Below are positions 27,816 through 37,395 of a DNA stretch of 64,000 nt, one piece after another. The notes below the pieces were generated by a model, which saw only the letters and a list, made by a program, of their open reading frames with translations, ran no database searches and had not been told where the DNA came from. How positions within the stretch are numbered: position 1 is the stretch's first letter; each line of letters begins with the position of its first letter. Made by a program: the position numbers and the translations under genes. The stretch covers positions 1,364,001 to 1,428,000 of the forward strand of contig NC_007498.2 in the NCBI RefSeq assembly GCF_000012885.1. Direction: 5' to 3'. Source of the stretch: Syntrophotalea carbinolica DSM 2380. Its GTDB lineage: Bacteria > Desulfobacterota > Desulfuromonadia > Desulfuromonadales > Syntrophotaleaceae.

Positions 27816-28196
27816 TTAAGCGATGATAGCGCTGTCGATATTTGTGAAAACGTTGTCTTTAAGTTGAGTCTGATCCAGGACCGTGACCACCTGGCGGTTT
27901 TTAACGCTGACGACCAGTGCCGTGTTGTCCATCAGCACCAAAGAGTCGCGTCCTCCTTTGGTCTGCACCAGATCGACGGCTCCGTTGAGTCGTTGCAACT
28001 CACTGTCGGAAAACTTAATGCCGCGATGCTCCATGCGTTGCAGGGCATGGCGGGAAAAACCCACCGGGTTTTCAAGCTGCCGGGCCAGTGTCTGTTCGAA
28101 GGACTGTGCCGTTTTGCCGGGTGTCGAACGGCTGCTCCTGTTTGTTGCCTGGGTTGGCAACAAGGGTTGCGGCAAAATGGTTAATCGCTCGTTCAT
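27816..28196 (-). CDS. Flagellar operon protein of the flg_new (TIGR02530) family
   Basis: A 126 aa protein with the family core FSRHALQRMEHRGIKFSDSELQRLNGAVDLVQTKGGRDSLVLMDNTALVVSVKNRQVVTVLD (given here in parts: SRHALQRMEHRGI, NGAVDLVQTKGGRDSLVL, VVSVKNRQVVTVLD). It always lies between flgD and flgE in Gram-positive and deltaproteobacterial flagellar clusters, as here (5 bp after flgD, 72 bp before flgE). Its function is not settled; a role in hook assembly is inferred from position. Confidence 0.88.
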   Translation of the reverse strand: MNERLTILPQPLLPTQATNRSSRSTPGKTAQSFEQTLARQLENPVGFSRHALQRMEHRGIKFSDSELQRLNGAVDLVQTKGGRDSLVLMDNTALVVSVKNRQVVTVLDQTQLKDNVFTNIDSAIIA

Positions 28197-28200
28197 GGTC

Positions 28201-28857
28201 TTAATTCCTGACGCTGGTGACCTTGCTCAGATTGTATTCCCCGAGGCTGGTGACCAGTGTGCTGCTGCCGCCGTTGAGATCGACTCCGCTGACAGCGGTT
28301 TTGACCAGCGGGCTGCCGGAGGCCGTTTCGCCATCGCGGCGGGCGCTGATTTGCAGTTGATAGTCACCGGCAGGCAGTGACGCACCGTTGGCGTCGGTGC
28401 CGTTCCACTGGATGAAATGTTCACCCGCGGACAAGTCGGTTCCTTCCAGGGTGGCTACGGTTTGCCCCTTGGCGTTTTGAACCACCAGCTGGACTTCATC
28501 CACGTTGTTCGACAGGTCGTAGCCCAGGGTGACGGGGGTGCCGCCCAACTTGAAGCTGTCGGATTGCACCACCACATCCTGGCCCATCAGGCCCAAGGCG
28601 GTCATTTGCACCACATTGCCGTTGGTTGTCTCCAGTTGCTGAAGCTGGTCGTTGACGGTGAACAGCTGTTCCAGGGAACTGTATTGAGCCAACTGCGAGG
28701 TGAACTCCGTCGGATCTTGAGGGTTGAGGGGATCCTGATTCTGCAGCTGGGTAACGAGTAGCAGCAGAAAATCATCTTTGCCCAGGTTGCTCGATCCGGT
28801 GAGACTGCCTGTCATGCTGCTGGAGGCCGTCTGGTTTACATCTGTAACGGTTGTCAT
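28201..28857 (-). CDS. flgD: Hook cap protein FlgD
   Basis: A 218 aa hook-assembly scaffold. The N-terminal signature is LGKDDFLLLLVTQLQNQDPL followed by EFTSQLAQYSSLEQL. The C-terminal two-thirds contain the FlgD tudor/FnIII-type region (GEHFIQWNGTDANGASLPAGDY). A purine-rich GGAGAGG precedes the ATG at 28857. It sits between fliK and the flg_new gene, the standard order. Confidence 0.96.
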   Translation of the reverse strand: MTTVTDVNQTASSSMTGSLTGSSNLGKDDFLLLLVTQLQNQDPLNPQDPTEFTSQLAQYSSLEQLFTVNDQLQQLETTNGNVVQMTALGLMGQDVVVQSDSFKLGGTPVTLGYDLSNNVDEVQLVVQNAKGQTVATLEGTDLSAGEHFIQWNGTDANGASLPAGDYQLQISARRDGETASGSPLVKTAVSGVDLNGGSSTLVTSLGEYNLSKVTSVRN

Positions 28858-28875
28858 GGTTTTGACCTCTCCTCT

Positions 28876-30618
28876 TTAAATCCTCAAACTGAGGCCAGTG
28901 GCGGAATTTGCCCGATTTGTCGGTTTGGCAATGAGTTGTTCTTCGGTCTGTACGGCAGCGCGATGGTTCTGTTGCCACGGGTTGCGATGGGCTTGCTGCT
29001 GTTGACGATCCAAGAATTCCTGCGTGTTGTTGCGTTGCGCGTCGACGCTCACCTGGATGGTTTCCAGGCGCAGACCCTGCTGTTGCAAGGCTTCCTGGAG
29101 GCGTGGCAGATGTTTTTCCAAGATGTCGCGTACCTCGCTGCTATGGGCCTGCAGGTGCAGTTGCATACGGTCGTTGTCCTGCGTCAGATTGAGTTTCACC
29201 TGTCCCAGTTCCTCCGGATGCAGTTCCACCGTGAGTTGCCTTTTGCCCTCCAGTTCTTTCAGGGACGATCGCTGAATGACCTGCTCCATGACCTGTTGTT
29301 CCGGTATGGCAAAGCCGTTACCGGATGGCAGGGCGTCGGTGGTAGCTGCAGACGCTGTGGACATGGGCGAAGACAAAGGCGAATTGCCGGCAACAGCGGT
29401 CTGCTCGGTGCCCTGTATCATGCCGGGTGCCGATTCCGTCGTGCCCGGGGTGACCTCGATGATCGTGGTTGTCTGGCCGGGATCCCCGGTGATGGCGGGT
29501 TGACTATTTTCCGTGCCGGCAATGACGGTCGATGGATTTGAGACCGTTTGGTCCTTGATTTCCAAAACCGTCTCAGTCGTCTCTGTACCTTTGTTTCCTT
29601 TATCCGCGGCATTGTTTGGCAGGCTTGCCGTATTGCGCGCTGCCGGTGCCGTCACCAGGTTCGGTTCCGAAACCGGCGCCTGGGTGGCAGAGGCGGTTGG
29701 CTGTTCTGCCGACACCATATCGGAGTTGCTCGTTTGGTTCTGACCAAGCAGATCCGAAAAGCGGCTTTCGCCAAGCGGTTGTGCCTTGGCTTTGTTCGCT
29801 ACCGGTTTATTCGTGGCCTGCCCGGAAACGGATGGTGCCACCTGTACGATTCGATCAGCGGTGACCTGCGACAGGGTTTGTGCAGCCGTAGCCGGAGATG
29901 CCTCGAGGTCGGGCGATGGGGCGGTTTGTTGGTTGCTGCCGGTTTGCTGGTGTGTCGTATCGGCGATGTGTGACAGGGCAGAGCGGCCGTTCACGGATTC
30001 CTCCGAAGGGCTTGTCTGCTGCGCAACATCCCCGGAGATCTCATTGCCCGGAGCATTGTTTTGCTGGGGCGCGATCGGTTGTTGCTTGCCGATGCTCGCG
30101 GTAGCCGTCTGCGTTTCCTGAATCACGGGGATTGCCTGGTTTGTCTGCGCAACAGCCACCGTTGTTTCAGATTTTTCCATAACGGAACCGGTTGCCGTCG
30201 GGCTCGTGGTGTTTTGCGTGGGGATCTGCACCATGGGTGCATGCAGGATCGTACCGGCCATCAAGGATTCCGCTATCGGCTCGGTGCCTTCGTCCGAAGG
30301 TTGCAGGTCTTCCAACGCCGATTCCGATGTCCGTGCCGACACGATTTCCCGGTCGGTCGGGCCGTCCGGTTTTACCTCGACGGGACTTTTTTCCCCAGTC
30401 GAAGACTGTTGTGTTCCGGAATTCGGGAGATTGGCGGTGTTTTGCGTGTTTGTCGTGGCTTTTGCATGTGAAACAGGCAGATCCTCCGACATGTTGTTGC
30501 TGCCGGATTCCTGTTTCAGGACCTTTTGAAAAGCACCTTTGGTTGCCGGTCTCGAGGTCTTTTGTGCGATACCCGGAGCGACGGCGGTTTCAGGCAGGAT
30601 TGAGGATAGCATTTGCAT
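28876..30618 (-). CDS. fliK: Flagellar hook-length control protein FliK
   Basis: A 580 aa protein, long and rich in Thr, Gln, Pro and Ser through residues 1-430 (the flexible ruler part), with the conserved C-terminal export-switch domain LTVELHPEELGQVKLNL and later LQEALQQQGLRLETIQVSVD. FliK measures hook length and switches the export gate to filament substrates. The start ATG at 30618 is preceded by AAGGAGGTG at 7 nt. The ruler part varies fast between species, so only the C-terminus is decisive. Confidence 0.94.
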   Translation of the reverse strand: MQMLSSILPETAVAPGIAQKTSRPATKGAFQKVLKQESGSNNMSEDLPVSHAKATTNTQNTANLPNSGTQQSSTGEKSPVEVKPDGPTDREIVSARTSESALEDLQPSDEGTEPIAESLMAGTILHAPMVQIPTQNTTSPTATGSVMEKSETTVAVAQTNQAIPVIQETQTATASIGKQQPIAPQQNNAPGNEISGDVAQQTSPSEESVNGRSALSHIADTTHQQTGSNQQTAPSPDLEASPATAAQTLSQVTADRIVQVAPSVSGQATNKPVANKAKAQPLGESRFSDLLGQNQTSNSDMVSAEQPTASATQAPVSEPNLVTAPAARNTASLPNNAADKGNKGTETTETVLEIKDQTVSNPSTVIAGTENSQPAITGDPGQTTTIIEVTPGTTESAPGMIQGTEQTAVAGNSPLSSPMSTASAATTDALPSGNGFAIPEQQVMEQVIQRSSLKELEGKRQLTVELHPEELGQVKLNLTQDNDRMQLHLQAHSSEVRDILEKHLPRLQEALQQQGLRLETIQVSVDAQRNNTQEFLDRQQQQAHRNPWQQNHRAAVQTEEQLIAKPTNRANSATGLSLRI

Positions 30619-30690
30619 GGGTTTTCACCTCCTTTCCATGGGATCGGTGGTGGAAACCCGGGCAGACCGCCCGTTATGCAGGCGGGTGCT

Positions 30691-31200
30691 TCAGTCCCGC
30701 GCCAGCGCGGGAAAGGAAGAACTCAGTTTGGCGGCAGTTGGGGCTCCCAGGTTGTCCAGGATCCGGCCGGCAGCTTTGATCTTCATGTTCTGCAGGATTT
30801 CCACCGCGAGCTCAAGGTCCAGACCTGCGATGATGGCGGCCGCGTTGGCGGGTTCCATCTTTTCGTAGATCTTGCTCAAGGTTTTGATCTTCTCTGCCTC
30901 CTGGGTCGTTTTGCGTTCCAGCAGACGTGTAACCTCGGCGCGAACCTTCTCAAGCTCGGATAACTTCTTATCGACCTCAGCCTCCAGGGTCTTTAGCTCC
31001 ATTTCGTGTTTTTCCAGAGCTTTATCCCTGATTTTGAGATTTTTTAGCTGGGTCTGGATAGCAGCCTCGATGCGCCGTTGTGCGACGGAAGATGTGGCGG
31101 GCCCGGCGGGGGCGAAGGTGTCTTCGGCGTACAGGGGCAAGCCGTCCCCCAGTACAAGACCGAGGCTCAATAGTATGGCTGTCAATCGAAGGGATCTCAT
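30691..31200 (-). CDS. MotE-like flagellar protein (MgtE N-terminal-type fold)
   Basis: A 169 aa protein with an N-terminal signal or anchor segment (LTAILLSLGLVLGDGLPLYA), a long coiled coil (about 45-110) and a C-terminal helical domain (KIYEKMEPANAAAIIAGLDLELAVEILQNMK, in parts) like the MgtE N-terminal/FliG-like fold found in MotE. MotE is described as a periplasmic chaperone of MotC in rhizobia; here the gene lies between fliJ and fliK, as in other deltaproteobacteria. Its start overlaps the fliJ stop (ATGA). Its precise function is inferred from family and position only. Confidence 0.78.
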   Translation of the reverse strand: MRSLRLTAILLSLGLVLGDGLPLYAEDTFAPAGPATSSVAQRRIEAAIQTQLKNLKIRDKALEKHEMELKTLEAEVDKKLSELEKVRAEVTRLLERKTTQEAEKIKTLSKIYEKMEPANAAAIIAGLDLELAVEILQNMKIKAAGRILDNLGAPTAAKLSSSFPALARD

Positions 31201-31637
31201 GGGCGCATTTTCCCGAGCAGCAGGGCCATTTCATCGAGATGGTTCATCTCTTGACGAAGCATGTCCTGACGATGCTCCTCCTCTTTTTTTGATTTGAGTT
31301 TTTCCATCAGGGTTTTATCTTTGCTGGCTTCTGTCAGGCAGTTGCGTTGCCGTTCGGTCCTGGCCTGAAGGTCGGCGGCTTTGGTCCGCAGCTCTTTCAG
31401 CTCCTGGGCCTGGCGTTTTAGACTCCGCTCATAGATAAGCAACTCCTGCAAAGCCATGCCGTTTCTCTTTTTGTCCTCGAATTGCTCCTGCATGGCGAGA
31501 TAGCCGCTCTGATGCCGGTCCATGCGTTGCTGCAATGCCGCTTCTTCCGACATGGCTTCGGCCAGAGCCTGGCGTGCCTGGTCTTCCAGCAGGGTGCGAT
31601 GTTTGAGCAGCGGTTGCAGTTTGAATTTGAAGGTCAT
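31197..31637 (-). CDS. fliJ: Flagellar export chaperone FliJ
   Basis: A 146 aa protein that is almost wholly coiled coil, beginning MTFKFKLQPLLKHRTLLEDQA, the standard FliJ N-terminus. FliJ links the FliI ATPase ring to the export gate. The ATG at 31637 is chosen because it matches the family start and follows AGGGA; a longer frame reaches 31685 but has no support. It overlaps the MotE-like gene by 4 nt and follows fliI after 103 bp. Confidence 0.92.
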   Translation of the reverse strand: MTFKFKLQPLLKHRTLLEDQARQALAEAMSEEAALQQRMDRHQSGYLAMQEQFEDKKRNGMALQELLIYERSLKRQAQELKELRTKAADLQARTERQRNCLTEASKDKTLMEKLKSKKEEEHRQDMLRQEMNHLDEMALLLGKMRP

Positions 31638-31740
31638 CGTGGCGTCCCTGGACGTTGTGCGATTAAAGATAGATTGTCCATCCAACTCCGGCGCTTAATA
31701 CAATGTAACTCTGAGCATCCTTGCAGGGGCTCTTATGGTT

Positions 31741-33042
31741 TTAGAGCTGCAGGTCGTTAAGCTGGTCAAGAGTGGTCGACAGATCGACCGCTTCGCTGAC
31801 CCGTTGACGTAAAAAGCGCAGAACGTTGTCGATGTGGGATAGGGCCGTATCGATTTTGGGGTTGCTGCCCTTTTTGTAGGCGCCGATATTGATCAGGTCT
31901 TCGGCCTCCTCGTAGGTGGCAAGAATTTCCCGCAGGCGCCCGGCGAGGTCTTGGTGTCCGGGATCGACAACCGCATTCATGACGCGGCTGGCCGAGTGCA
32001 GAATATCGATGCAGGGATAATGGTTCTTGGCGGCGAGCCGGCGGGAGAGCACGATGTGGCCATCGAGAATGGAACGCACCGCATCGGCGATCGGCTCGTT
32101 CATATCATCCCCCTCGACCAGCACCGTATAGAGACCGGTAATGCTGCCGCTGTTGCGGAAGCTGCCGGCGCGCTCCAACAGTTTGGGCAGGGTGGCGAAG
32201 ACCGAAGGGGTATAACCTTTGGTGGTCGGCGGTTCGCCGATCGCCAAACCGACTTCACGCATGGCCATGGCAAACCGGGTCACCGAATCCATCATCAACA
32301 AGACGTTAAGCCCCTGGGAACTGAAATACTCCGCGACGGTGGTCGCTACAAAGGCGCCGCGCATGCGCAATAGCGGCGACTGATCGGAGGTCGCGACTAT
32401 CACGACGCTGCGGGCCAGGCCTTCGGGGCCCAGGTCGCGTTCGATGAATTCGCGGACCTCGCGTCCGCGTTCACCGATCAGGGCGATGACGTTGACATCG
32501 GCCTGGGTATTCTGCGCGATCATGCCCAGCAGTGTGCTTTTTCCCACCCCGGAACCGGCCATGATGCCCATGCGCTGGCCCTGGCCGCATGTCAGCAGGC
32601 CGTTAATGGCGCGGATGCCCAAATCGAGTGGAGTATCGATCGTGTCCCTTTCCATGGGACCGGCCGGTAAGGCGTAAAGGGGCATGTCGGTTTCGCGGAC
32701 GGGCAGGGGCCCATCGTCGATGGGCTGCCCCATGGCGTCGATAACGCGCCCCAGCAGTTCGCGGCCGACCGGCAGGGTCGCACTGTTGGAGACCACCCGG
32801 ATGCGGCTGCCCGGCCCCAGTCCCCGTAATTCCCCGAGGGGCATCAGCAGGGCGCGCGAATCCCGGAAACCGACCACCTCGGCCGGTACCGGGGTACCGC
32901 CGTCGCGGGGCATCAGCTCACAGAGGGTGCCGACCGTAGCGGCAGGGCAGTAGCCTTCCACCACCAGACCGACGATCTGGGTGATTTTGCCGCTGACCTG
33001 TATGGGGGCCAGGTTGTCGATGCATGCGAGCAGGCGATCCAT
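31741..33042 (-). CDS. fliI: Flagellum-specific ATPase FliI
   Basis: A 433 aa F1-type ATPase that drives flagellar type III export. It has a Walker A GIMAGSGVGKSTLLGMIAQ, a Walker B region VLLMMDSVTRFAMAMREVGLA (in parts), and the typical GSGSIT-like FRNSGSITGLYTVLVEGDD segment. The ATG overlaps the fliH stop by one base. Full length and canonical. Confidence 0.97.
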   Translation of the reverse strand: MDRLLACIDNLAPIQVSGKITQIVGLVVEGYCPAATVGTLCELMPRDGGTPVPAEVVGFRDSRALLMPLGELRGLGPGSRIRVVSNSATLPVGRELLGRVIDAMGQPIDDGPLPVRETDMPLYALPAGPMERDTIDTPLDLGIRAINGLLTCGQGQRMGIMAGSGVGKSTLLGMIAQNTQADVNVIALIGERGREVREFIERDLGPEGLARSVVIVATSDQSPLLRMRGAFVATTVAEYFSSQGLNVLLMMDSVTRFAMAMREVGLAIGEPPTTKGYTPSVFATLPKLLERAGSFRNSGSITGLYTVLVEGDDMNEPIADAVRSILDGHIVLSRRLAAKNHYPCIDILHSASRVMNAVVDPGHQDLAGRLREILATYEEAEDLINIGAYKKGSNPKIDTALSHIDNVLRFLRQRVSEAVDLSTTLDQLNDLQL

Positions 33043-33767
33043 CAGGGTTGCTCCAGGGTGGCCAGCAGGCTGCGGTGAATCAGGTCGAGTTGGCCGTCGA
33101 TGGTGGCGTCGACATCACCGATCTCCGATTCGAGCAGGCACCCTCCCGAAGAGATATTCGGATCGGCCTGAAAAGTCAGATTCTGCAGACCGTTGATGCT
33201 CGCCAAAAACAGGGGTTTGTGTTTGGTAACGGTTTCCAGATCGGCAGGATTGACCCGTACGTGGTAATGATCGGATCGCACCGCCATCTGCAAAGCCTTT
33301 TCGATGGTGTCGATGATGATTTGCGGATTGACGCTGGTTTCGGCATGCAGCACCTGGCGAACGATGGACATAACCAGGCGTAGCATATCGTTGCTGCTGT
33401 TTTGCAGCAGCGAACCCCGCAGACGGCTGACCTCTTCCAGGGCCTGAGCCAGCATATCGCTGGCATGTCCCAGTTGCTGTCGGGCCTCTTGCAGCGCTTC
33501 TTCGCGGCCTTGCCGGAATGCCGTTTCCAGTTCCCGTTGATAATCGATGGCCGGGGCGGGCTCCGGTTCCGGCTCGGGTTTCTCCGCAGGTTCGGGCTCG
33601 GTTTGCTCCGGCGACTCTTCACAGGGGGTGAGAGGTTCCTGCGCAAGCGTCTCCCCGGCTTCGAAAGGGTTGTAACTGTCCGTCGGCATATCCTCGCCGA
33701 ATTCCCGGAACTGCAACGGTTTCAGATCGTCTGGATCCGATGAGTTTATCAGCTTAGACGAGCGCAT
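33042..33767 (-). CDS. fliH: Flagellar export regulator FliH
   Basis: A 241 aa protein that binds and restrains FliI and links it to the C-ring. It has an acidic Pro/Glu-rich segment (about 30-70), an amphipathic helical part (RQGREEALQEARQQLGHASDMLAQALEEV, in parts) and a C-terminal domain with VRVNPADLETV and SGGCLLESEIGDVDATIDGQL. The ATG at 33767 follows GAGGTGG; it overlaps the fliG stop by 14 bp. A longer frame begins further upstream inside fliG without support. Confidence 0.92.
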   Translation of the reverse strand: MRSSKLINSSDPDDLKPLQFREFGEDMPTDSYNPFEAGETLAQEPLTPCEESPEQTEPEPAEKPEPEPEPAPAIDYQRELETAFRQGREEALQEARQQLGHASDMLAQALEEVSRLRGSLLQNSSNDMLRLVMSIVRQVLHAETSVNPQIIIDTIEKALQMAVRSDHYHVRVNPADLETVTKHKPLFLASINGLQNLTFQADPNISSGGCLLESEIGDVDATIDGQLDLIHRSLLATLEQP

Positions 33768-34776
33768 CCTGGCCACCTCTACCTGGAAGTACGATTTTTC
33801 CATCCTCTTCAAGTTGCAAAGCGATTTTGACGATTTCCTGCTGAACCGCTTCGACTTCCGACAACCGGACCGGGCCCATGGCTTCAAGGTCATCCTGAAT
33901 CATTTCCGCGGCGCGTTCGGAAATATTGTCGAAAACCTGATTTTTAAGTTCGTCCGAAGCCGATTTGAGGGCCATGGTCAACTGGTTGTTGTTCACCTCG
34001 CGCAGCAGGACCTGCATGGTGCGACCGTCCATGTGGGCCAGATTCTCGAAGGTGAACATCTGTTTGCGGATATTTTCCGCCAGTATGCGGTCGGTCTTTT
34101 CGATATTTACCAGGATCGTGCGGTCCGCACCGCTGCCGAGATGGTTGATGATGTCCACCGCTCTGCCGATGCCGCCGATCTGGTGTTGTTCCTTGTGGGC
34201 CACGACGCGGATTTCCTGCTGCAGGGCGTTTTCGATCTGACCGAGAACTTCCGGCGATACTTTGTCGATTTTGGCGATGCGGAACATGATGTCCGATTGT
34301 ACTTCCTCAGGCAGGTGATTGAGGATTTTGGCGGCATGATCGACCCGCTGGGTCGATAAAATGACAGCCACCGTCTGCGGCATTTCGTTGCCGAGCAGGC
34401 TGGCGACCATGCGCGGGTCCATCATGGCGATGGTCTCCAGAGGACGGGCACTCGATTCGAGCTGTTCCATGCTGAAAGACACCTGCTCCATGAGTTTTTT
34501 GGCCCGTTCTTCATTGCCGCTGCCGGCAATGGCATTTTTGACGAATTCGTTACTGCGCACAAAAAAACCCGTATTGGTTTTTTGCGCCAGGGCGAACTCT
34601 TCCAGAATCTGTTCGGAAACCTTGGCCGGAATATGATCGATGGCCAGCATGCAACGGCTGATCTCTCTTACCTCGGCATCGGAGAGGGTTTCGAATACCT
34701 GCATGGTGGCTTGTTCGCCAAGGGTGAGTAATAGAACCGCTGCTTTTTCCGGGCCTGTCAGTTTTTTGATGTCCAT
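33754..34776 (-). CDS. fliG: Flagellar motor switch protein FliG
   Basis: A 340 aa C-ring protein that meets the stator. It begins LTGPEKAAVLLLTLGEQ, has the middle-domain motif with EHQIGGIGRAVDIINHLG (in parts) and the C-terminal torque domain with the charged helix and the motif DDLEAMGPVRLSEVEAVQQEIV (in parts). It lies between fliF and fliH in standard order. The ribosome site is weak (AGAAAG), suggesting coupling to fliF 34 bp upstream. Confidence 0.97.
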   Translation of the reverse strand: MDIKKLTGPEKAAVLLLTLGEQATMQVFETLSDAEVREISRCMLAIDHIPAKVSEQILEEFALAQKTNTGFFVRSNEFVKNAIAGSGNEERAKKLMEQVSFSMEQLESSARPLETIAMMDPRMVASLLGNEMPQTVAVILSTQRVDHAAKILNHLPEEVQSDIMFRIAKIDKVSPEVLGQIENALQQEIRVVAHKEQHQIGGIGRAVDIINHLGSGADRTILVNIEKTDRILAENIRKQMFTFENLAHMDGRTMQVLLREVNNNQLTMALKSASDELKNQVFDNISERAAEMIQDDLEAMGPVRLSEVEAVQQEIVKIALQLEEDGKIVLPGRGGQDALV

Positions 34777-34810
34777 GGTTTGTCTTTCTCGGTCTCAGAC
34801 GCCGGTCGAA

Positions 34811-36370
34811 TCAATTATCTTTGAGCCAGGCCTTGATAATCTGAGCCGGATCCTTCTGCTCTGACGGCTGGCCACTGGGCAGGCTGAGAGGGGGCTCCTG
34901 AGCCGCGCTGCCGTCAGGTAATCCGGCCATCTCGGATTCGAGTTGTTCCACGGTTTTGTAATGTTCGACCATGGGGCCGTCGCCACGTAAAATCTGCAAC
35001 AGCGGCCGGATCACAAAGAAGTAAAACAACCCTGCGGTCAGTGCCAGCAAGGCATATTTGATCATCGGAACCATTTGGTATATACGGCTCCAGGGCGATG
35101 ATTTTACCAGCGGTTCGCTGTTGAAAGCCGTTTCAAAGGGTCTCGATATGACAGCGATCTGATCGCCGCGGTCCGGGTTGAGGCCCAGGGCGCGGCTGAT
35201 CATCTTTTCAATGGCGGCAAGTTCTTTGGGGTCGCGCGGTTGATAGGATGGAGCCTTGTCGGTATCGCCTTGATTGTCGACCGGACGATCGGCAACCAGC
35301 ACTGCCACCGAAAGGTTCTTGATGGAGCCCACCGAGTCGACCTGTTTGCTGACCACTTTGCTTATTTCGTAATTGATGGTTTCGTTGCTGCGGCTGGTGG
35401 GAATAAAGGAGTTGCCGGCTTTTTCGTTTTTGATGTTGGTCTGCACGCCGGGAACCCCGCCCGCATTGGCGACACCGCCTTTTTCGCTGGAGGACTGTTC
35501 GCTGCGCACGGCCGTTTGGTTGGGGTCGTAGCTTTCCTCCATGCGCTCACGCTGGGTATAGTCGATGGCCGCCGTGACCTGGACCATGGAGTTGCCCATG
35601 CCCAAGGCGCGATCCAGCAATGCCTGTGCCCGCAACTCAAGGCGCTGCTCGAGGTTTTGCTGGTATTCCAGCATGTCCGGTGCCGTGCCGCCAGTGCCGG
35701 AGTGGTCGGCGGTCTGGGACAAAACCCGGCCGTTGTCATCGATAACCGCGACTTGGTCCACATCGAGTCCGTCGACGCTGCCGGCTACCAGATTCACGAT
35801 GCCGAGGATCTGGGTTTCACGAAGACTTTGCCCGGTTGCCAGTTTGACGATTACCGAGGCGCTGGCTTTTTGCTGCTGATCGCGGAATAAACGCTTCTCC
35901 GGCAAAGCTAGATGAACGCGGGCGGCTTCCACCGGGGCCAGGGAGGCGATGGTCCGCGACAGCTCGCCCTGGAGAGCCCGCAAATAATTGATCTTTTGCG
36001 CAAAGTCGGTCATGCCGAAACTTTGCTTGTCAAAAATCTCGAAACCGACGCCGCCGCCGCGGGGCAGGCCGCTGCCTGCCATGGCAAGGCGAATTTCATA
36101 CACCTTGTCGGCCGGGATGAAAATGGCACGGCCGCCGTGTTCAAGTCGGTAGGGTACCTTTTGCTCTTTGAGGCGATCCACCACCGCCGCCGCATCGGCA
36201 CTGTCCAGATTGCCGAAGAGCATTTGATAATCGGCTTTGTTGGCCTGAAATATAATGGCGGCAAAGAAAACCACACAGGCCAAAACGACAGCCAGAAGAC
36301 TCAGCTGCCGCTTACGAGGCCACTGGCGAATGGTTTCGATCAAATTTTTCGGCGAGGTTTCTTCGGCCAT
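34811..36370 (-). CDS. fliF: Flagellar MS-ring protein FliF
   Basis: A 519 aa double-pass membrane protein forming the MS ring. The first membrane helix is at about 22-42 (LSLLAVVLACVVFFAAIIF) and the second near 435-455 (YALLALTAGLFYFFVIRPLL). Between them lie ring-building motifs such as GNLDSADAAAVVDRLKEQKVPY (in parts) and RVHLALPEKRLF. Its C-terminus binds FliG. The 273 bp gap to fliE upstream is larger than other gaps in the run. Confidence 0.96.
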   Translation of the reverse strand: MAEETSPKNLIETIRQWPRKRQLSLLAVVLACVVFFAAIIFQANKADYQMLFGNLDSADAAAVVDRLKEQKVPYRLEHGGRAIFIPADKVYEIRLAMAGSGLPRGGGVGFEIFDKQSFGMTDFAQKINYLRALQGELSRTIASLAPVEAARVHLALPEKRLFRDQQQKASASVIVKLATGQSLRETQILGIVNLVAGSVDGLDVDQVAVIDDNGRVLSQTADHSGTGGTAPDMLEYQQNLEQRLELRAQALLDRALGMGNSMVQVTAAIDYTQRERMEESYDPNQTAVRSEQSSSEKGGVANAGGVPGVQTNIKNEKAGNSFIPTSRSNETINYEISKVVSKQVDSVGSIKNLSVAVLVADRPVDNQGDTDKAPSYQPRDPKELAAIEKMISRALGLNPDRGDQIAVISRPFETAFNSEPLVKSSPWSRIYQMVPMIKYALLALTAGLFYFFVIRPLLQILRGDGPMVEHYKTVEQLESEMAGLPDGSAAQEPPLSLPSGQPSEQKDPAQIIKAWLKDN

Positions 36371-36643
36371 GGGGCCAAACCTTTCATCATTGTGGTGTGG
36401 AACCGTTGCTCAACATGCTGCCGGAATCCGGCGCAGGGGCATGGGCGTAAAGCGAGGTTTGTTTGCAACCGAGGCGCTCTTTATGGTGCGTGTTGCATAG
36501 CGGTTCGCTGTTTCCCGAAGAGCGATGGCCGGCCTGGCCTTTCCACCGCTATTGAGAATCCGGAGACCATGGGGAACGGTCACGGAAACGATCCGTGAAA
36601 ATACTGCCCGGCCCGAAAAGACCGAATCAAAGGTCCGTGAAAA

Positions 36644-36943
36644 CTAAATCTGCATGCGCATGATTTCCTGATAGGCTTCGACCACTTTGTTGCGCATCTG
36701 AACCATCAGACGCATGGAAATGCCGGCTTTTTCCATGGCGATCATCACCTCATGAATGTTGCGGGACTCGCCGGTCTGCAGTTTCTCGATGGCCTGATCC
36801 GCCTGGGCCTGCGTTTTGCCGACTTCGTCGATGGCTTCGGCGAGTAAATCGCCGAAGGAGTTGCCGGTTTTTTTTGTTTGAGCTTCACCGCCGGCTTTGA
36901 TCGCCGTTTGCAGCGGTTGAGAGATTGCACCGATGTTTTTCAT
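36644..36943 (-). CDS. fliE: Flagellar hook-basal body protein FliE
   Basis: A 99 aa rod-base protein with the FliE signature FGDLLAEAIDEVGKTQAQAD and the C-terminal LMVQMRNKVVEAYQEIMRMQI (in parts). FliE joins the MS ring to the rod. The ATG follows GAGG at 6 nt and lies 8 bp after flgC. Confidence 0.95.
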   Translation of the reverse strand: MKNIGAISQPLQTAIKAGGEAQTKKTGNSFGDLLAEAIDEVGKTQAQADQAIEKLQTGESRNIHEVMIAMEKAGISMRLMVQMRNKVVEAYQEIMRMQI

Positions 36944-36951
36944 AAAGATCC

Positions 36952-37383
36952 TCAGCGTCCGATTTCGAGGGCTTTGGTGGCCATGCGTTGGGCGGATTTT
37001 ATGGCCGAGATATTGGCTTCGTAGCTGCGCATGGCTGTCATCATGTCGACGACTTCTTCCATGACGTTGATATTCGGCAAGGTCAGCATACCGTTTTCAT
37101 CGGCATCGGGATGCCCCGGCTGATAGACGGTGCGAAAATCCCTTGAGTTGGGTTGGATTCGGGACACTTCGACACCCTGCACATTTGTGTCCATAGCCTG
37201 CTGAAGGTGATCTTCGAACATGTTCTGGCTCGACTGAAAAACCACATCGCGTTTGCGGTAGGGGCCGCCTTCCGGGGTGCGCGTTGTGCCTACATTGGCA
37301 AGATTGCCGCTGATGACGTTGAGTCGGGTACGCTGGGCAGATAAGGCGGATGCACTTACCTGCATGGCAGTAAAAATATCCAT
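36952..37383 (-). CDS. flgC: Proximal rod protein FlgC
   Basis: A 143 aa rod subunit starting MDIFTAMQVSASALSAQRTR, with the SGNLANV motif and the C-terminal MTAMRSYEANISAIKSAQRMATKALEI pattern (in parts). AAGGAG precedes the ATG. It follows flgB by 12 bp. Confidence 0.96.
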   Translation of the reverse strand: MDIFTAMQVSASALSAQRTRLNVISGNLANVGTTRTPEGGPYRKRDVVFQSSQNMFEDHLQQAMDTNVQGVEVSRIQPNSRDFRTVYQPGHPDADENGMLTLPNINVMEEVVDMMTAMRSYEANISAIKSAQRMATKALEIGR

Positions 37384-37395
37384 GGAAACTCTCCT

